From Euryarchaeota archaeon UBA596 (GTDB taxonomy: Archaea > Thermoplasmatota > Poseidoniia > Poseidoniales > Poseidoniaceae): 23,049 nucleotides of DNA. The translations under genes and the position numbers were made by a program. This document shows positions 1 to 8,052 of this stretch, in pieces. Positions within the stretch are counted from its first letter, which is position 1, and each line of letters starts with the position of its first letter. The stretch is from the NCBI GenBank assembly GCA_002498205.1, contig DAGQ01000098.1:1-23049 (forward strand). Reading direction: 5' to 3'. A model generated the notes under the pieces. The model was not told the origin of the DNA. It saw nothing but the letters and a program-made list of their open reading frames with translations, and did no database searches.

Positions 1-1
1 C

Positions 2-400
2 TGCTGTGCTGTTTTAATTGATGGTGTACCAAAATTATCTTGTTTAACCTTAGCTGCAGAAACTAATGGAAAAGAAATAACGACTGTTGAGGGGCTTGCT
101 GATGGCCCTCATTTACACCCAATCCAAAAAACATTTACTGAATGCGGAGGGAGCCAATGCGGATTTTGCACTCCCGGTTTTCTTGTAGTCATCTCAGCAT
201 TATTAAACGAGAATAATAATCCAAGTAATCAAGAAATAAAAGATGCAATAGAAGGAAATCTATGTCGATGTACGGGATATCAACAAATAATTGATTCTGT
301 GCATGCTGCTGCTGAGATATTTAATTCTGATAATGAACTTGAAGATAATACCAAAGCAAAAGTCAATCCCCACCCAGGGATTGACCGCACTCATGAATGA
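2..400 (+). CDS. Molybdenum hydroxylase small subunit, [2Fe-2S] (5' partial)
   Basis: The reading frame is open from the window edge to TGA at 398-400, giving the last 132 residues of an XdhC/CoxS/HcrC-type small subunit. Two cysteine motifs of the C-terminal 2Fe-2S domain are visible: CGGSQCGFCTPG (about residues 49-60) and NLCRCTGY (about 88-95). Before them, CCAVLIDG and SCLTLA match the end of the N-terminal plant-type 2Fe-2S domain, whose first cysteines lie outside the window. In this family the subunit passes electrons between the molybdopterin centre and FAD. The tail after the second motif is short and polar. The Mo subunit starts 10 bases downstream and the FAD subunit follows, so the set is one operon. 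The subunit type is near certain; the substrate of the complex cannot be read from this subunit. Confidence 0.95.
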   Translation, partial: CCAVLIDGVPKLSCLTLAAETNGKEITTVEGLADGPHLHPIQKTFTECGGSQCGFCTPGFLVVISALLNENNNPSNQEIKDAIEGNLCRCTGYQQIIDSVHAAAEIFNSDNELEDNTKAKVNPHPGIDRTHE

Positions 401-410
401 GGGGAAATAT

Positions 411-3182
411 ATGTCAAAAGAAATCAAAGGTTATCGTCAACAACCCGGAAAACTCCCTTTTTCAAAACCAGGTAGTGGTGGAAGCGAGCCTTTCAGTAAA
501 TTAAGGGATCTAAATATGATTCCAGAAAGTGAAGGAGGCAAAAAACCACAACCAAAGGGTAAAAATAAGCATGATCACTTACTTACTGGTAGTTCCGTAG
601 GAAGAAGAACTCCATTGGTTGATTCAAATTGGAAAGTAACAGGTCAAGCAAAATATGGTGATGATATTCGACTTCCAAATGAATTGATTGGTAGAATTTT
701 ACGTTCACCTCATCATTATGCCAAAATAAGAAGTATAGATACCAGTGAAGCATTAGCCATTCCTGGTGTTTTAGCAATTGAAACTGGTCAACAACATACG
801 GATTTATTTGGTGTTTTACCAGTAACTAAAGACGAACATGCGATGGCCGTCGATAAAGTAAGACATGTAGGAGATCTCGTTGCATGTGTGGCTGCTGAAA
901 ATGAAGCTACGGCATTAGAGGCATTGAGAAAAATTAAAGTTGATTATGAGATTTTAAAACCAACTCATGACATGAAAAAAAGTTTGGAAGATGTAGACGA
1001 ACCAATTCACGATAGAGGAAAATACCATATTGGAAAAAGTAATGTCCAAAAAAGGGTTTTTCAAGAATTTGGAAATTTTGATGATATGAAAAATCCCCAT
1101 GCTTCTTCAAAGGCAAAATGGAAATTTGCAGGTGTAAATCACGGTTTTACTGAACCACATGCAGTGGTTGCAGATTGGGAACCTTCTGGAAGGTTAACGC
1201 TTTACACACCGCAACAAGTTCCTCATTATGTACATCGTTCATTGGCTGATGTTTTGAAAGTACCAATGCACCAAATTAATGTTCACAGAACATTTGTTGG
1301 AGGGGGTTTTGGAGGAAAATCAGATCCTTTTCCTCACGAAATGTGTGCTGCAATATTAGCAAGAAAAACTGGAAGACCTGTTAGAATTACATTCGATAGA
1401 GATGAGGTTTTTTACACTAACAGAGGAAGACACCCCTCTGAAATTGAAATGAATTTACATGTTGATGATGAAGGTAGAATTTGTGGGATTGAAACTGATG
1501 CTTTAATTGATGGAGGGGCATTTGCATCATTCGGCCATGTTACTACATATTACAACGGAGTTTTGCACACAGCACCATATGAAATTGGCTCATTTCATTA
1601 TACGGGTGCTCGTGTTTGGACAAATAAGCCTGCATCTGGGGCTATGAGAGGTCATGGTGCTGTGAATAGTAGGTGTGCTGTAGAATTAGGAATTGATGAT
1701 CTTTGCAATCAATTACAAGTTGATCCTATTACATTTAGATTGGCAAATCTATTACCTCCACATTCATCTACAATTACTGGATTCAGAATCACAAGTATAG
1801 GTATGAGAGAATGTCTTGAAAGAGTAAAAGAAGCTTGTGATTGGGAACAAAAGTTTAGAAAATTGCCTCTTGGACACGGAATAGGCGTTGGTTGTGGATT
1901 CTTTATTTCGGGGAGTGGTTTACCAATTCATTGGGATCCAAATAAATTTCCACATGCCACAGTACATCTAAAAATCGATATGGATGGAGGCGTTACAATT
2001 CATACAGGTGCTGCAGATATTGGGCAAGGTAGTGACACTGTTGTTGCCCAAAGCGTCTCCGAAGTATTAGGACTTCCAATAGAAATGATTAGAGTTAAAT
2101 CTAGGGATTCTGATACATCACCTGTTGATTTGGGTTCATATAGTTCTAGAGTAACTTTCATGAATGCTAATGCTGCAATATCAGCAGCAATTGAAATTAG
2201 AAAAGAATTAATTAAAGCAACTGCTGAAATTTGTAATGTTAGTGAAGATTCATTGGTAATTGGAGATAGAAGAATTTACCAAAAGAAAGATCCGGCGGTT
2301 GGTGTTTCATATTTAGAAGCATTACATAAGGCTCAGGAAGAACGTGGAGCATTAGTTAGTTCGGGGGCTTATCGAACACCTCCAATGGGTGGAGTTCACA
2401 AGGGAGCTGCAGCAGGTTTAGCTCCAGCATATTCATTTTCTGCTTATGCTGCTGAAGTAAAAGTTGATCCAGAAACTGGTTTTACGGAGGTCATCAAAGT
2501 ATGGGCTGCGCATGATTGTGGACGTGCATTAAATCCATTATCAGTTGAAGGACAAATAATAGGATCTTGCCACATGGGATTAGGTCAAGTTCTTAGTGAA
2601 GAAATGAAATATGCTAGAACTGGAGGGCTACTAAATCCAAATTTACTCGATTATAAAATTCCAACAGTACATGAAATGCCTGAAGTAGTTCCAATAATTG
2701 TTGAAAGTAACGATCCAGAAGGACCTTTTGGGGCGAAAGAGGCGGGGGAAGGACCCCTACTACCTATTTTACCCGCAGTTTGTAATGCTGTTTATGATGC
2801 AATTGGAATTAGAACAAACGAATTACCAATTACTCCAGATAAACTGTATAAACAAATTGAAAAGAAAGTAAGAAAATTAAAATTAGATTCTCCACTTGAT
2901 TTACCTAATCCTGAATTAATTTATAGTGAATTACAAAAATCTCTTGAAAAAAGAGCTGAAAATCACAAAGAAAGAGACATTGAAAGAAAATTAAATCAAG
3001 AAAGAGAGCCATATTATAATGGTACTATTTTTGGTAAGATTTCAACTATCCCACCTGAAGAACAAGATGAAAGATGGACATTATCAGTAACACCATCAGA
3101 AGAATATCTTGCTAATCCAAGACTCGCTGGAAGTGCTTGGAAACATCAAGAAGTTAGGCATATGAAGGGGGGTGAAACATAA
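411..3182 (+). CDS. Molybdenum hydroxylase large (Mo-cofactor-binding) subunit, XDH/HcrA family
   Basis: This is the molybdopterin-cytosine-dinucleotide-binding catalytic subunit of a xanthine dehydrogenase/aldehyde oxidase-superfamily enzyme, 923 residues from ATG 411. I chose this start because GAGGGG lies 9 bases upstream; the frame is open further upstream but overlaps the small subunit. Visible motifs are GGGFGGK (about residues 297-303), GAMRGHG (410-416), DIGQGSDTVVAQ around 537-546 (cofactor contact) and FGAKEAGEGP near 773-782, whose second glutamate (about 780) aligns with the catalytic Glu of the family. The loop lacks the Cys-containing motif of true CO dehydrogenases, so CODH is unlikely. 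It is longer than the usual 750-800 residues: about 55 extra at the N-terminus and about 90 charged residues at the C-terminus. The stop codon overlaps the start of the FAD subunit (TAATG). 4-hydroxybenzoyl-CoA reductase is the closest type suggested by the neighbour; the actual substrate is unknown. Confidence 0.93.
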   Translation: MSKEIKGYRQQPGKLPFSKPGSGGSEPFSKLRDLNMIPESEGGKKPQPKGKNKHDHLLTGSSVGRRTPLVDSNWKVTGQAKYGDDIRLPNELIGRILRSPHHYAKIRSIDTSEALAIPGVLAIETGQQHTDLFGVLPVTKDEHAMAVDKVRHVGDLVACVAAENEATALEALRKIKVDYEILKPTHDMKKSLEDVDEPIHDRGKYHIGKSNVQKRVFQEFGNFDDMKNPHASSKAKWKFAGVNHGFTEPHAVVADWEPSGRLTLYTPQQVPHYVHRSLADVLKVPMHQINVHRTFVGGGFGGKSDPFPHEMCAAILARKTGRPVRITFDRDEVFYTNRGRHPSEIEMNLHVDDEGRICGIETDALIDGGAFASFGHVTTYYNGVLHTAPYEIGSFHYTGARVWTNKPASGAMRGHGAVNSRCAVELGIDDLCNQLQVDPITFRLANLLPPHSSTITGFRITSIGMRECLERVKEACDWEQKFRKLPLGHGIGVGCGFFISGSGLPIHWDPNKFPHATVHLKIDMDGGVTIHTGAADIGQGSDTVVAQSVSEVLGLPIEMIRVKSRDSDTSPVDLGSYSSRVTFMNANAAISAAIEIRKELIKATAEICNVSEDSLVIGDRRIYQKKDPAVGVSYLEALHKAQEERGALVSSGAYRTPPMGGVHKGAAAGLAPAYSFSAYAAEVKVDPETGFTEVIKVWAAHDCGRALNPLSVEGQIIGSCHMGLGQVLSEEMKYARTGGLLNPNLLDYKIPTVHEMPEVVPIIVESNDPEGPFGAKEAGEGPLLPILPAVCNAVYDAIGIRTNELPITPDKLYKQIEKKVRKLKLDSPLDLPNPELIYSELQKSLEKRAENHKERDIERKLNQEREPYYNGTIFGKISTIPPEEQDERWTLSVTPSEEYLANPRLAGSAWKHQEVRHMKGGET

Positions 3183-4168
3183 TGAAAACTCCACCATTTA
3201 ATTTATTTCAACCAAAAACAATTGAAGAAGCAATTTCAATTTCAGCAAATTTTGTTGAAAATGATGAAAAATTTGATTGGATTGCAGGAGGAACTGATTT
3301 ATTACCTAACTATAAATGGCACTTGAATACAAAACCAAATGTTATTTCTCTAGCCTTAATTGATGAATTACACCATTTAGATTCAACTCACATCGGAGCT
3401 ATGGTTAGATTACATGATTTGGCTAATTCTAAAGAAACTCACCCAATTATCAAAAAGGCCGCTGCAAGTATTGCATCTGTATTAATTAGACAATCAGGAA
3501 CTGTTGGAGGAAATATTGCTCTTGATACGAGATGTTTTTGGTTTAATCAAGCTGAAGAATGGAGAAGGAGTATTGAATGGTGCCATAAATGTGATTGTGA
3601 TACATCTGCAGATTGTAGAGTAATTCCAAATCAAAATGAATTATGTGTTGCAACTTATCAAGCCGATTTAGCACCTACATTATTAGTCCTTAATGCAAAA
3701 ATTCACTTGTGTGGTCCAGAAGGTTCTAGAGAGTTATTTTTATCCGAATTTTTTGAATTAGATGGTATCAAAAGAAATATACTAAAACCAGGAGAAATTA
3801 TTACTCACCTTACCCTAGATAAAGAAATTAATTCTTGGTCTGGAGATTATCAGAAATTAAGTTTGAGGAAGAGTTGGGATTTTCCCGAAGCAGGGGTGGC
3901 TGTTGCTTGGAGGCATGCAGCCCAATCTTCTGATGAAGGGATAGAATTGCGTATTGCTACTACCGCACTCGAATCAATACCAAGATTACATAATGATATT
4001 ACAAATGAAGCATTGTTAAACAAATACAGTATTAATGAAATCGCATCAAAACTTAGAAAAGACGTGAAGCCGGTAAATAATACAGCATTTCCGCCAAACT
4101 ATAGGAAAAAAATGGTTGAAGTCTTATGTAAGAAAGCATTGCACGGACTAAAAGGGGTACTATCATGA
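3182..4168 (+). CDS. Molybdenum hydroxylase FAD subunit with extra Cys loop (HcrB-like)
   Basis: This is a 328-residue medium subunit of the CoxM/XdhB FAD-binding type. FAD-contact motifs are AGGTDLLPNYK (about 35-45) and GTVGGNIALDTRC (106-118). Between the two halves of the FAD domain lies a Cys-rich insertion with cysteines at 118, 134, 137, 139, 145 and 155, beginning DTRCFWFNQAEEWRR. As I recall it, the 4-hydroxybenzoyl-CoA reductase beta subunit has the same kind of loop binding an additional [4Fe-4S] cluster through four cysteines spaced about 16, 8 and 9 apart. Here 118/134/145/155 (spacings 16, 11, 10) is the best match. I infer that the cluster is present and that the enzyme may run as a low-potential reductase. 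The gene overlaps the previous one by one base and the next by four (ATGA), implying translational coupling. The oxidised or reduced substrate is not known. Confidence 0.9.
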   Translation: MKTPPFNLFQPKTIEEAISISANFVENDEKFDWIAGGTDLLPNYKWHLNTKPNVISLALIDELHHLDSTHIGAMVRLHDLANSKETHPIIKKAAASIASVLIRQSGTVGGNIALDTRCFWFNQAEEWRRSIEWCHKCDCDTSADCRVIPNQNELCVATYQADLAPTLLVLNAKIHLCGPEGSRELFLSEFFELDGIKRNILKPGEIITHLTLDKEINSWSGDYQKLSLRKSWDFPEAGVAVAWRHAAQSSDEGIELRIATTALESIPRLHNDITNEALLNKYSINEIASKLRKDVKPVNNTAFPPNYRKKMVEVLCKKALHGLKGVLS

Positions 4169-5130
4169 GGTTAATATCGTTACTTTGTGTAATTTTCTTA
4201 TTAGTGCCTATTTTTTCTATTCAAACTGTTTCAGCACAGCCAGATTTTGAGGTTGGCGACTGGGATATCGGATTCAGAGATGGCGAAAATATCACCAAAG
4301 ATTTAGATGATGAGGGAGAGGTCTCAGTTCATTTTTGGGTAAGAAATGACTACCCAGTTGCGATTGAAATTTCTTTCAATTTTGATTCTGCTTTTGGTGC
4401 AGAAACTAATGAAATAGATTCTACTTCAGTTGATGCCGGGGCAAATGATAGTTTTGTTCTAGAATTTAGTTCTGTAGATGTTTTAAAATACCGTGCTGAA
4501 AAACGTGAATCGTTTTCAATCACAGCAAGTATCGATAGTTATGGTGGAGTTCCATCATTAGGGGAAGCAGAAAAAAGTATTTCTGGAGAGCTTACAATAC
4601 CCCGAATAAGAGGTTTTGAAATTAATATTGCAGAACTTGGTGGAGCCATGAATGCAGGTACAGAATTAAGTATAGATCTTGAGATAAGGAATACTGGAAA
4701 TGATATGGATTTAACAGGAGACGCAATGTTTGAATCAAAAACGTGCCCACAATTAGAAATTACAAATATTGATTCTTTGAATGAAATTTCTATTGATGCA
4801 GCACTAGAGGGGCAAAGTGGGATTAAAACAGTTCAAGTCACAGTTTCAGCACCTATATCACATCCTTCAAAAAATTGTGATTTGGAAATTGAATTAAATT
4901 CCTTAGGTGCAATAAATGATAATGAGAATTTATCTCCTGCAAAAGACAAAATTACTTTTGAAGTTAGAAAGACAAACTCAAATGATGGGAATTCAGATGA
5001 TAAAAATACTAACACAGATTCAAATGAAGATGGTGAAGACGTTGTCTCTAGAAATTTTACACCTAGTCTCTCTTTTCCCCTAACAATTTTATCTATTTTA
5101 TGCGCTACAGCGCTAATAAAGCGGAAATAA
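4165..5130 (+). CDS. Secreted, C-terminally anchored Ig-like (CARDB-type) protein
   Basis: I do not recognise a named family. The 321-residue product begins with a signal peptide (about 1-24, ending TVSAQ) and continues as a beta-rich, acidic extracellular region. Two repeated units look like Ig-fold or CARDB/NEW3-type domains: about 26-150, and 152-268 starting IPRIRGFEINIAE, with phrases such as LSIDLEIRNTGND that are typical of such domains. A low-complexity Asn/Asp/Ser linker follows (about 270-293), then a hydrophobic segment (about 299-316) and a terminal KRK. This layout suits a surface protein on the archaeal membrane. The start codon overlaps the FAD subunit's stop (ATGA), so it is probably made together with the molybdenum enzyme, which is odd for a cytoplasmic oxidoreductase. 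A scaffold or adhesin role would be a guess. Confidence 0.8.
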   Translation: MRLISLLCVIFLLVPIFSIQTVSAQPDFEVGDWDIGFRDGENITKDLDDEGEVSVHFWVRNDYPVAIEISFNFDSAFGAETNEIDSTSVDAGANDSFVLEFSSVDVLKYRAEKRESFSITASIDSYGGVPSLGEAEKSISGELTIPRIRGFEINIAELGGAMNAGTELSIDLEIRNTGNDMDLTGDAMFESKTCPQLEITNIDSLNEISIDAALEGQSGIKTVQVTVSAPISHPSKNCDLEIELNSLGAINDNENLSPAKDKITFEVRKTNSNDGNSDDKNTNTDSNEDGEDVVSRNFTPSLSFPLTILSILCATALIKRK

Positions 5131-5240
5131 TTCGTCAAACTAAGAAAATAAAAATAATTCTTATGTAAACTCACTAAGGTAATCTATTTGAAACCTAAAT
5201 GTGTGGGCCGTACGTTAAACGGAATTAAAAGGGTGAAAAT

Positions 5241-6866
5241 ATGAGTGAAAATAAAAATAAAATTAAACTAGAATCTGCCCTTTTTGCAGGTTTTATTGTT
5301 ACATTATTTTTATCATTCATCCTAATTTCAGTCTTTTCTTCGGGTAAAGATACACTGTATAGTGCTTATGTTGAAGATGAATCACAAAATTTACAGTGGA
5401 GGCAATTAAACATAATGGCTTCTGATTTAGGTGAATCAACACCTAGATATTTAGATTTAGGATATAATGTTGCTAACACAATGTCTACACCAATGCTCGT
5501 TAATGATTGGAAAGAACCACACAGGACAATGCTACTAATTGTTGCCCCCGAAAAACCAATTACTATTACTGAAGCAGATGCTGTTTATGATTTTGTTACA
5601 AAAAAGGGTGGGAAAGTAATTATTGCTTCAAATAACACTAATGCTCAAGTTGTCGCAGATAAATTTGGAGTGCAATACAAAGACGCTTATGGCGGATTAT
5701 TGGACGGAGAAAATTTCTATTCGGTAAAAAATATTTCAAATGGTGAAATGAGTGAAAATCAAGATCAGCAAAATATTTGGACTTTAGCAAGTGTACAAAA
5801 AGAAGTTCAAGAAAAGAACCAAGGATGTACCGCAGAACAATCCGCACAATATGAAAATGGGATAAATTCATGTGTTATGCCTGTAATGTTTGATATGCCT
5901 ACAGCAATTCAAGTTCTAACATCGGGAGATGGAGAAAGTGATGATCAAACTTCAAAAGATTATGTAGAAAGAAATGTACATATTTTAGCCTCTGCTTCTC
6001 CGTCTGCATTTTTAGATAATGCAGGTGACAGGAATATCGATTCACCTGAAAACCAAATATTAGGGCCTGGAGAAAATGGATTAATCATTAGAATTGATTA
6101 TCCTAATCAACAAGCAATTGATATGCCAGAATTAGGTACTTATGATGAAATTGATGTTACAGGATCAATTGTATTTGTGGCAGGCCAAAGTGCATTTGCT
6201 AACTATCTTTGGAGTTCTCAAGAAGCTGAGAATACAGGCAGAGAGTCTTTTTGTCTGCATTTAGGAGTTGATTCAAGGCCATGTTGGACTTCTCAAATCA
6301 TGAGTGGGCCTGATGAATGGCAAGGCAATAGTGCTTATTTTGAAACATTAATTTTTGATATGATGGAATTTGATAATCAAGAATTATCGAATGTTATTAC
6401 ATCTCACCCTGACCAATTTAATATTGTATTTGATGAGAGTAGACACTCATCTAGTCCTTTGGTAGAACCATTTTCAGAAACAATCAGCACTATCGTTTTG
6501 TTAACCTCTGATGTATGGTTAAAATGGTTGATTTTACTAAACATGATTGCTTTATTAGCTATTTCAGTTATGGTTGTCCCCGATAAAGAAAATTGGAGAC
6601 ATGTTTTTGATTTAACTAGATTCAGAGAGAGGCCAAAAAAGGTTTTACCAGAAGAACATCAACAAAGAATCCGAGAGGCTTTAATGAGTAAGGTAAGATT
6701 ATTCCATGACCTTACTCGTGATGAAATGACTATGAAAACACCAGCCGAAGTACAAAGTATGATTAAAGACCCTAGGCTAGTAGAATTAGCATTTTCTAGG
6801 AATCGCACTTATACCCCTGACGAACTCCGCGAACTAATGCGAACCATCCGACGATGGGGTAAATGA
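5241..6866 (+). CDS. DUF4350-type membrane protein
   Basis: The 541-residue product has one transmembrane helix near the N-terminus (about 14-33), a large external or lumenal domain, a second helix (about 427-448) and a basic cytoplasmic tail. The region around 85-150, with VYDFVTKKGGKVIIASN, and the phrase NIVFDESRHSS near 393-403 are characteristic of DUF4350 proteins, as I remember that family. DUF4350 genes usually sit beside MoxR ATPase and DUF58 genes, exactly as here, so the family call is supported by context. The tail ends TYTPDELRELMRTIRRWGK and may dock to a cytoplasmic partner. GGGTGA lies 5 bases upstream of the start at 5241. The 110-base gap before it probably holds the promoter; AT-rich sequence at 5144-5170 is the only candidate I see. 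The molecular function is unknown. Confidence 0.82.
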   Translation: MSENKNKIKLESALFAGFIVTLFLSFILISVFSSGKDTLYSAYVEDESQNLQWRQLNIMASDLGESTPRYLDLGYNVANTMSTPMLVNDWKEPHRTMLLIVAPEKPITITEADAVYDFVTKKGGKVIIASNNTNAQVVADKFGVQYKDAYGGLLDGENFYSVKNISNGEMSENQDQQNIWTLASVQKEVQEKNQGCTAEQSAQYENGINSCVMPVMFDMPTAIQVLTSGDGESDDQTSKDYVERNVHILASASPSAFLDNAGDRNIDSPENQILGPGENGLIIRIDYPNQQAIDMPELGTYDEIDVTGSIVFVAGQSAFANYLWSSQEAENTGRESFCLHLGVDSRPCWTSQIMSGPDEWQGNSAYFETLIFDMMEFDNQELSNVITSHPDQFNIVFDESRHSSSPLVEPFSETISTIVLLTSDVWLKWLILLNMIALLAISVMVVPDKENWRHVFDLTRFRERPKKVLPEEHQQRIREALMSKVRLFHDLTRDEMTMKTPAEVQSMIKDPRLVELAFSRNRTYTPDELRELMRTIRRWGK

Positions 6867-6885
6867 AAAATATGGAGGAAAAAAA

Positions 6886-8025
6886 ATGCAACAAACACCA
6901 CCAGTACCAGGAATACCTGCACCGGGAATGCCTGCACCGCCAATGCCTGCACCGCCAATGCCTGCTGCACCAGCAGCACCAGTAGCGGCTGCACCGCCAA
7001 TGCCTGCTGTACAAGCAGCACCAGTAGCACCAGTAGCGGCTGCACAACCAAAACATCAAAGCACACCCGAAGTAAGAGAACGATTGAAAGCAGTTGGAGC
7101 AATTTCACAAGCACTTTCTGCAGAAGTACAAAAAGTGATTATAGGTAAAGCACATGTTATTGATAATGTAATGATCAATATTCTGTCAAATGGGAATTTA
7201 CTTTTCGAAGATTATCCAGGATTAGCTAAAACATTAATGACAAATACTTTTGCTGATGCTTTAGGTTGTGATTTTAAGCGTGTACAATTTACACCTGATT
7301 TACTTCCTGCTGACATAACTGGAACTAATATTTATGATGCTAAAAAGGGTGAATTTACGTTTAAGCCAGGGCCTATTTTCTGTAACTTGTTATTAGCTGA
7401 TGAAATTAACCGTGCTCCACCAAAAACACAAGCTGCTCTATTAGAAGCAATGCAAGAAAAACAAGTTACCATAGGTACTGTAACACATAAATTGCCTGCT
7501 CCTTTTATTGTAATGGCTACTCAAAATCCTGTAGAACAGGAAGGTACGTATCCATTGCCTGAAGCACAACTTGATCGTTTTATGTTCAAAATGAGTGTAG
7601 GATATCCAGATCGTGCTGATGAAGATGAAATCCTATCAAGACGTATTACTCGTAAAAAGGATGCTGTAGATGTTGAAACTATCACAGACCCTCAAAGAGT
7701 AATTGCAATGCAACAAGCATGTGAAGATGTATATCTTGATCCTGCACTTAGAATGTATATGGTCGAACTTGTTTCTAGAACACGTGAAGATCCGAGAGTA
7801 CTCGTAGGTTCATCTCCTCGTGGTTCTCAAGCACTACTGAAAACTGCACGTGCTGCTGCAGCAATGAGAGGGAGAGATTTCGTAACTCCTGACGACATTA
7901 AGGCTGTGGCAACTCTTGCAATTTCACACAGAATTATTCTAAAACCAGAACACCAAATAAAGGGTCTTGAACCAAGTGAAGTAGTTCAAACAATTCTAAG
8001 AGAAGTACCTGTTCCTACTGTTTGA
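6886..8025 (+). CDS. MoxR-family AAA+ ATPase with Pro/Ala/Met-rich N-terminal tail
   Basis: This is a 379-residue AAA+ ATPase of the MoxR group, a family thought to act as chaperones that mature or activate partner complexes, usually together with DUF58/vWA proteins. Walker A is EDYPGLAKT (about 108-116), Walker B LLLADE (168-173), sensor 1 ATQNP (211-215), an arginine in AQLDRF (231) lies where a finger is expected, and SSPRGSQAL (309-317) is the sensor-2 region. All nucleotide-binding elements appear intact. Residues 1-55 are an unusual low-complexity tail built from PAPPMPA-like units, absent from ordinary MoxR proteins of about 310-330 residues. The start at 6886 is set by a strong GGAGG (6874-6878) 7 bases upstream, so the tail is translated. 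The gene lies 19 bases after the DUF4350 gene and 27 before the DUF58 gene. Confidence 0.95.
   Translation: MQQTPPVPGIPAPGMPAPPMPAPPMPAAPAAPVAAAPPMPAVQAAPVAPVAAAQPKHQSTPEVRERLKAVGAISQALSAEVQKVIIGKAHVIDNVMINILSNGNLLFEDYPGLAKTLMTNTFADALGCDFKRVQFTPDLLPADITGTNIYDAKKGEFTFKPGPIFCNLLLADEINRAPPKTQAALLEAMQEKQVTIGTVTHKLPAPFIVMATQNPVEQEGTYPLPEAQLDRFMFKMSVGYPDRADEDEILSRRITRKKDAVDVETITDPQRVIAMQQACEDVYLDPALRMYMVELVSRTREDPRVLVGSSPRGSQALLKTARAAAAMRGRDFVTPDDIKAVATLAISHRIILKPEHQIKGLEPSEVVQTILREVPVPTV
6892..7054 (+). repeat. Degenerate in-frame tandem repeat encoding the MoxR tail
   Basis: Imperfect units close to ATGCCTGCACCGCCA recur at about 6928, 6943, 6958 and 6997, with a longer duplicated block, GCACCAGTAGCGGCTGCAC-like, near 6976 and 7027. 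Units keep the reading frame and encode PAPPM/PAAPA-type peptides. The GC content is visibly higher than in neighbouring DNA. The pattern suits slippage-driven expansion of a flexible linker inside a gene. Confidence 0.8.
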
Positions 8026-8052
8026 ACCCTTAGATAATATGGGGTATTAGTA

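Noticed and set aside
291..410. Upstream extension of the Mo subunit to an ATG at 291
   Set aside because: It would overlap the small subunit by over 100 bases and encode an unrelated leader; ATG 411 has a good GAGGGG site.
411..3182. CO dehydrogenase (CoxL) identity for the Mo subunit
   Set aside because: The loop expected to hold the Cys that binds the Cu-Mo centre reads GAMRGHGAVNS, without that Cys, and the FAD subunit points to the 4-hydroxybenzoyl-CoA reductase type.
4833..5174. Minus-strand 113-codon frame over the end of the secreted-protein gene
   Set aside because: It overlaps the acidic linker and anchor of a well-formed secreted protein; its Ser/Phe-rich translation looks like an antisense shadow.
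5208..5222. CCGTACGTTAAACGG inverted repeat before the DUF4350 gene
   Set aside because: Arms of only 4 bases; expected by chance and no second copy seen nearby.
6925..7050. Short regular repeats that might suggest a CRISPR array
   Set aside because: Units are directly adjacent, in frame, without unique spacers, and encode a peptide repeat within a gene with a strong Shine-Dalgarno.
6796..7114. Two minus-strand open frames rich in Cys/Trp/Arg or Val/Leu/Gln
   Set aside because: They are mirror translations of the repetitive Pro/Ala/Met tail of the MoxR gene and have no start signal.
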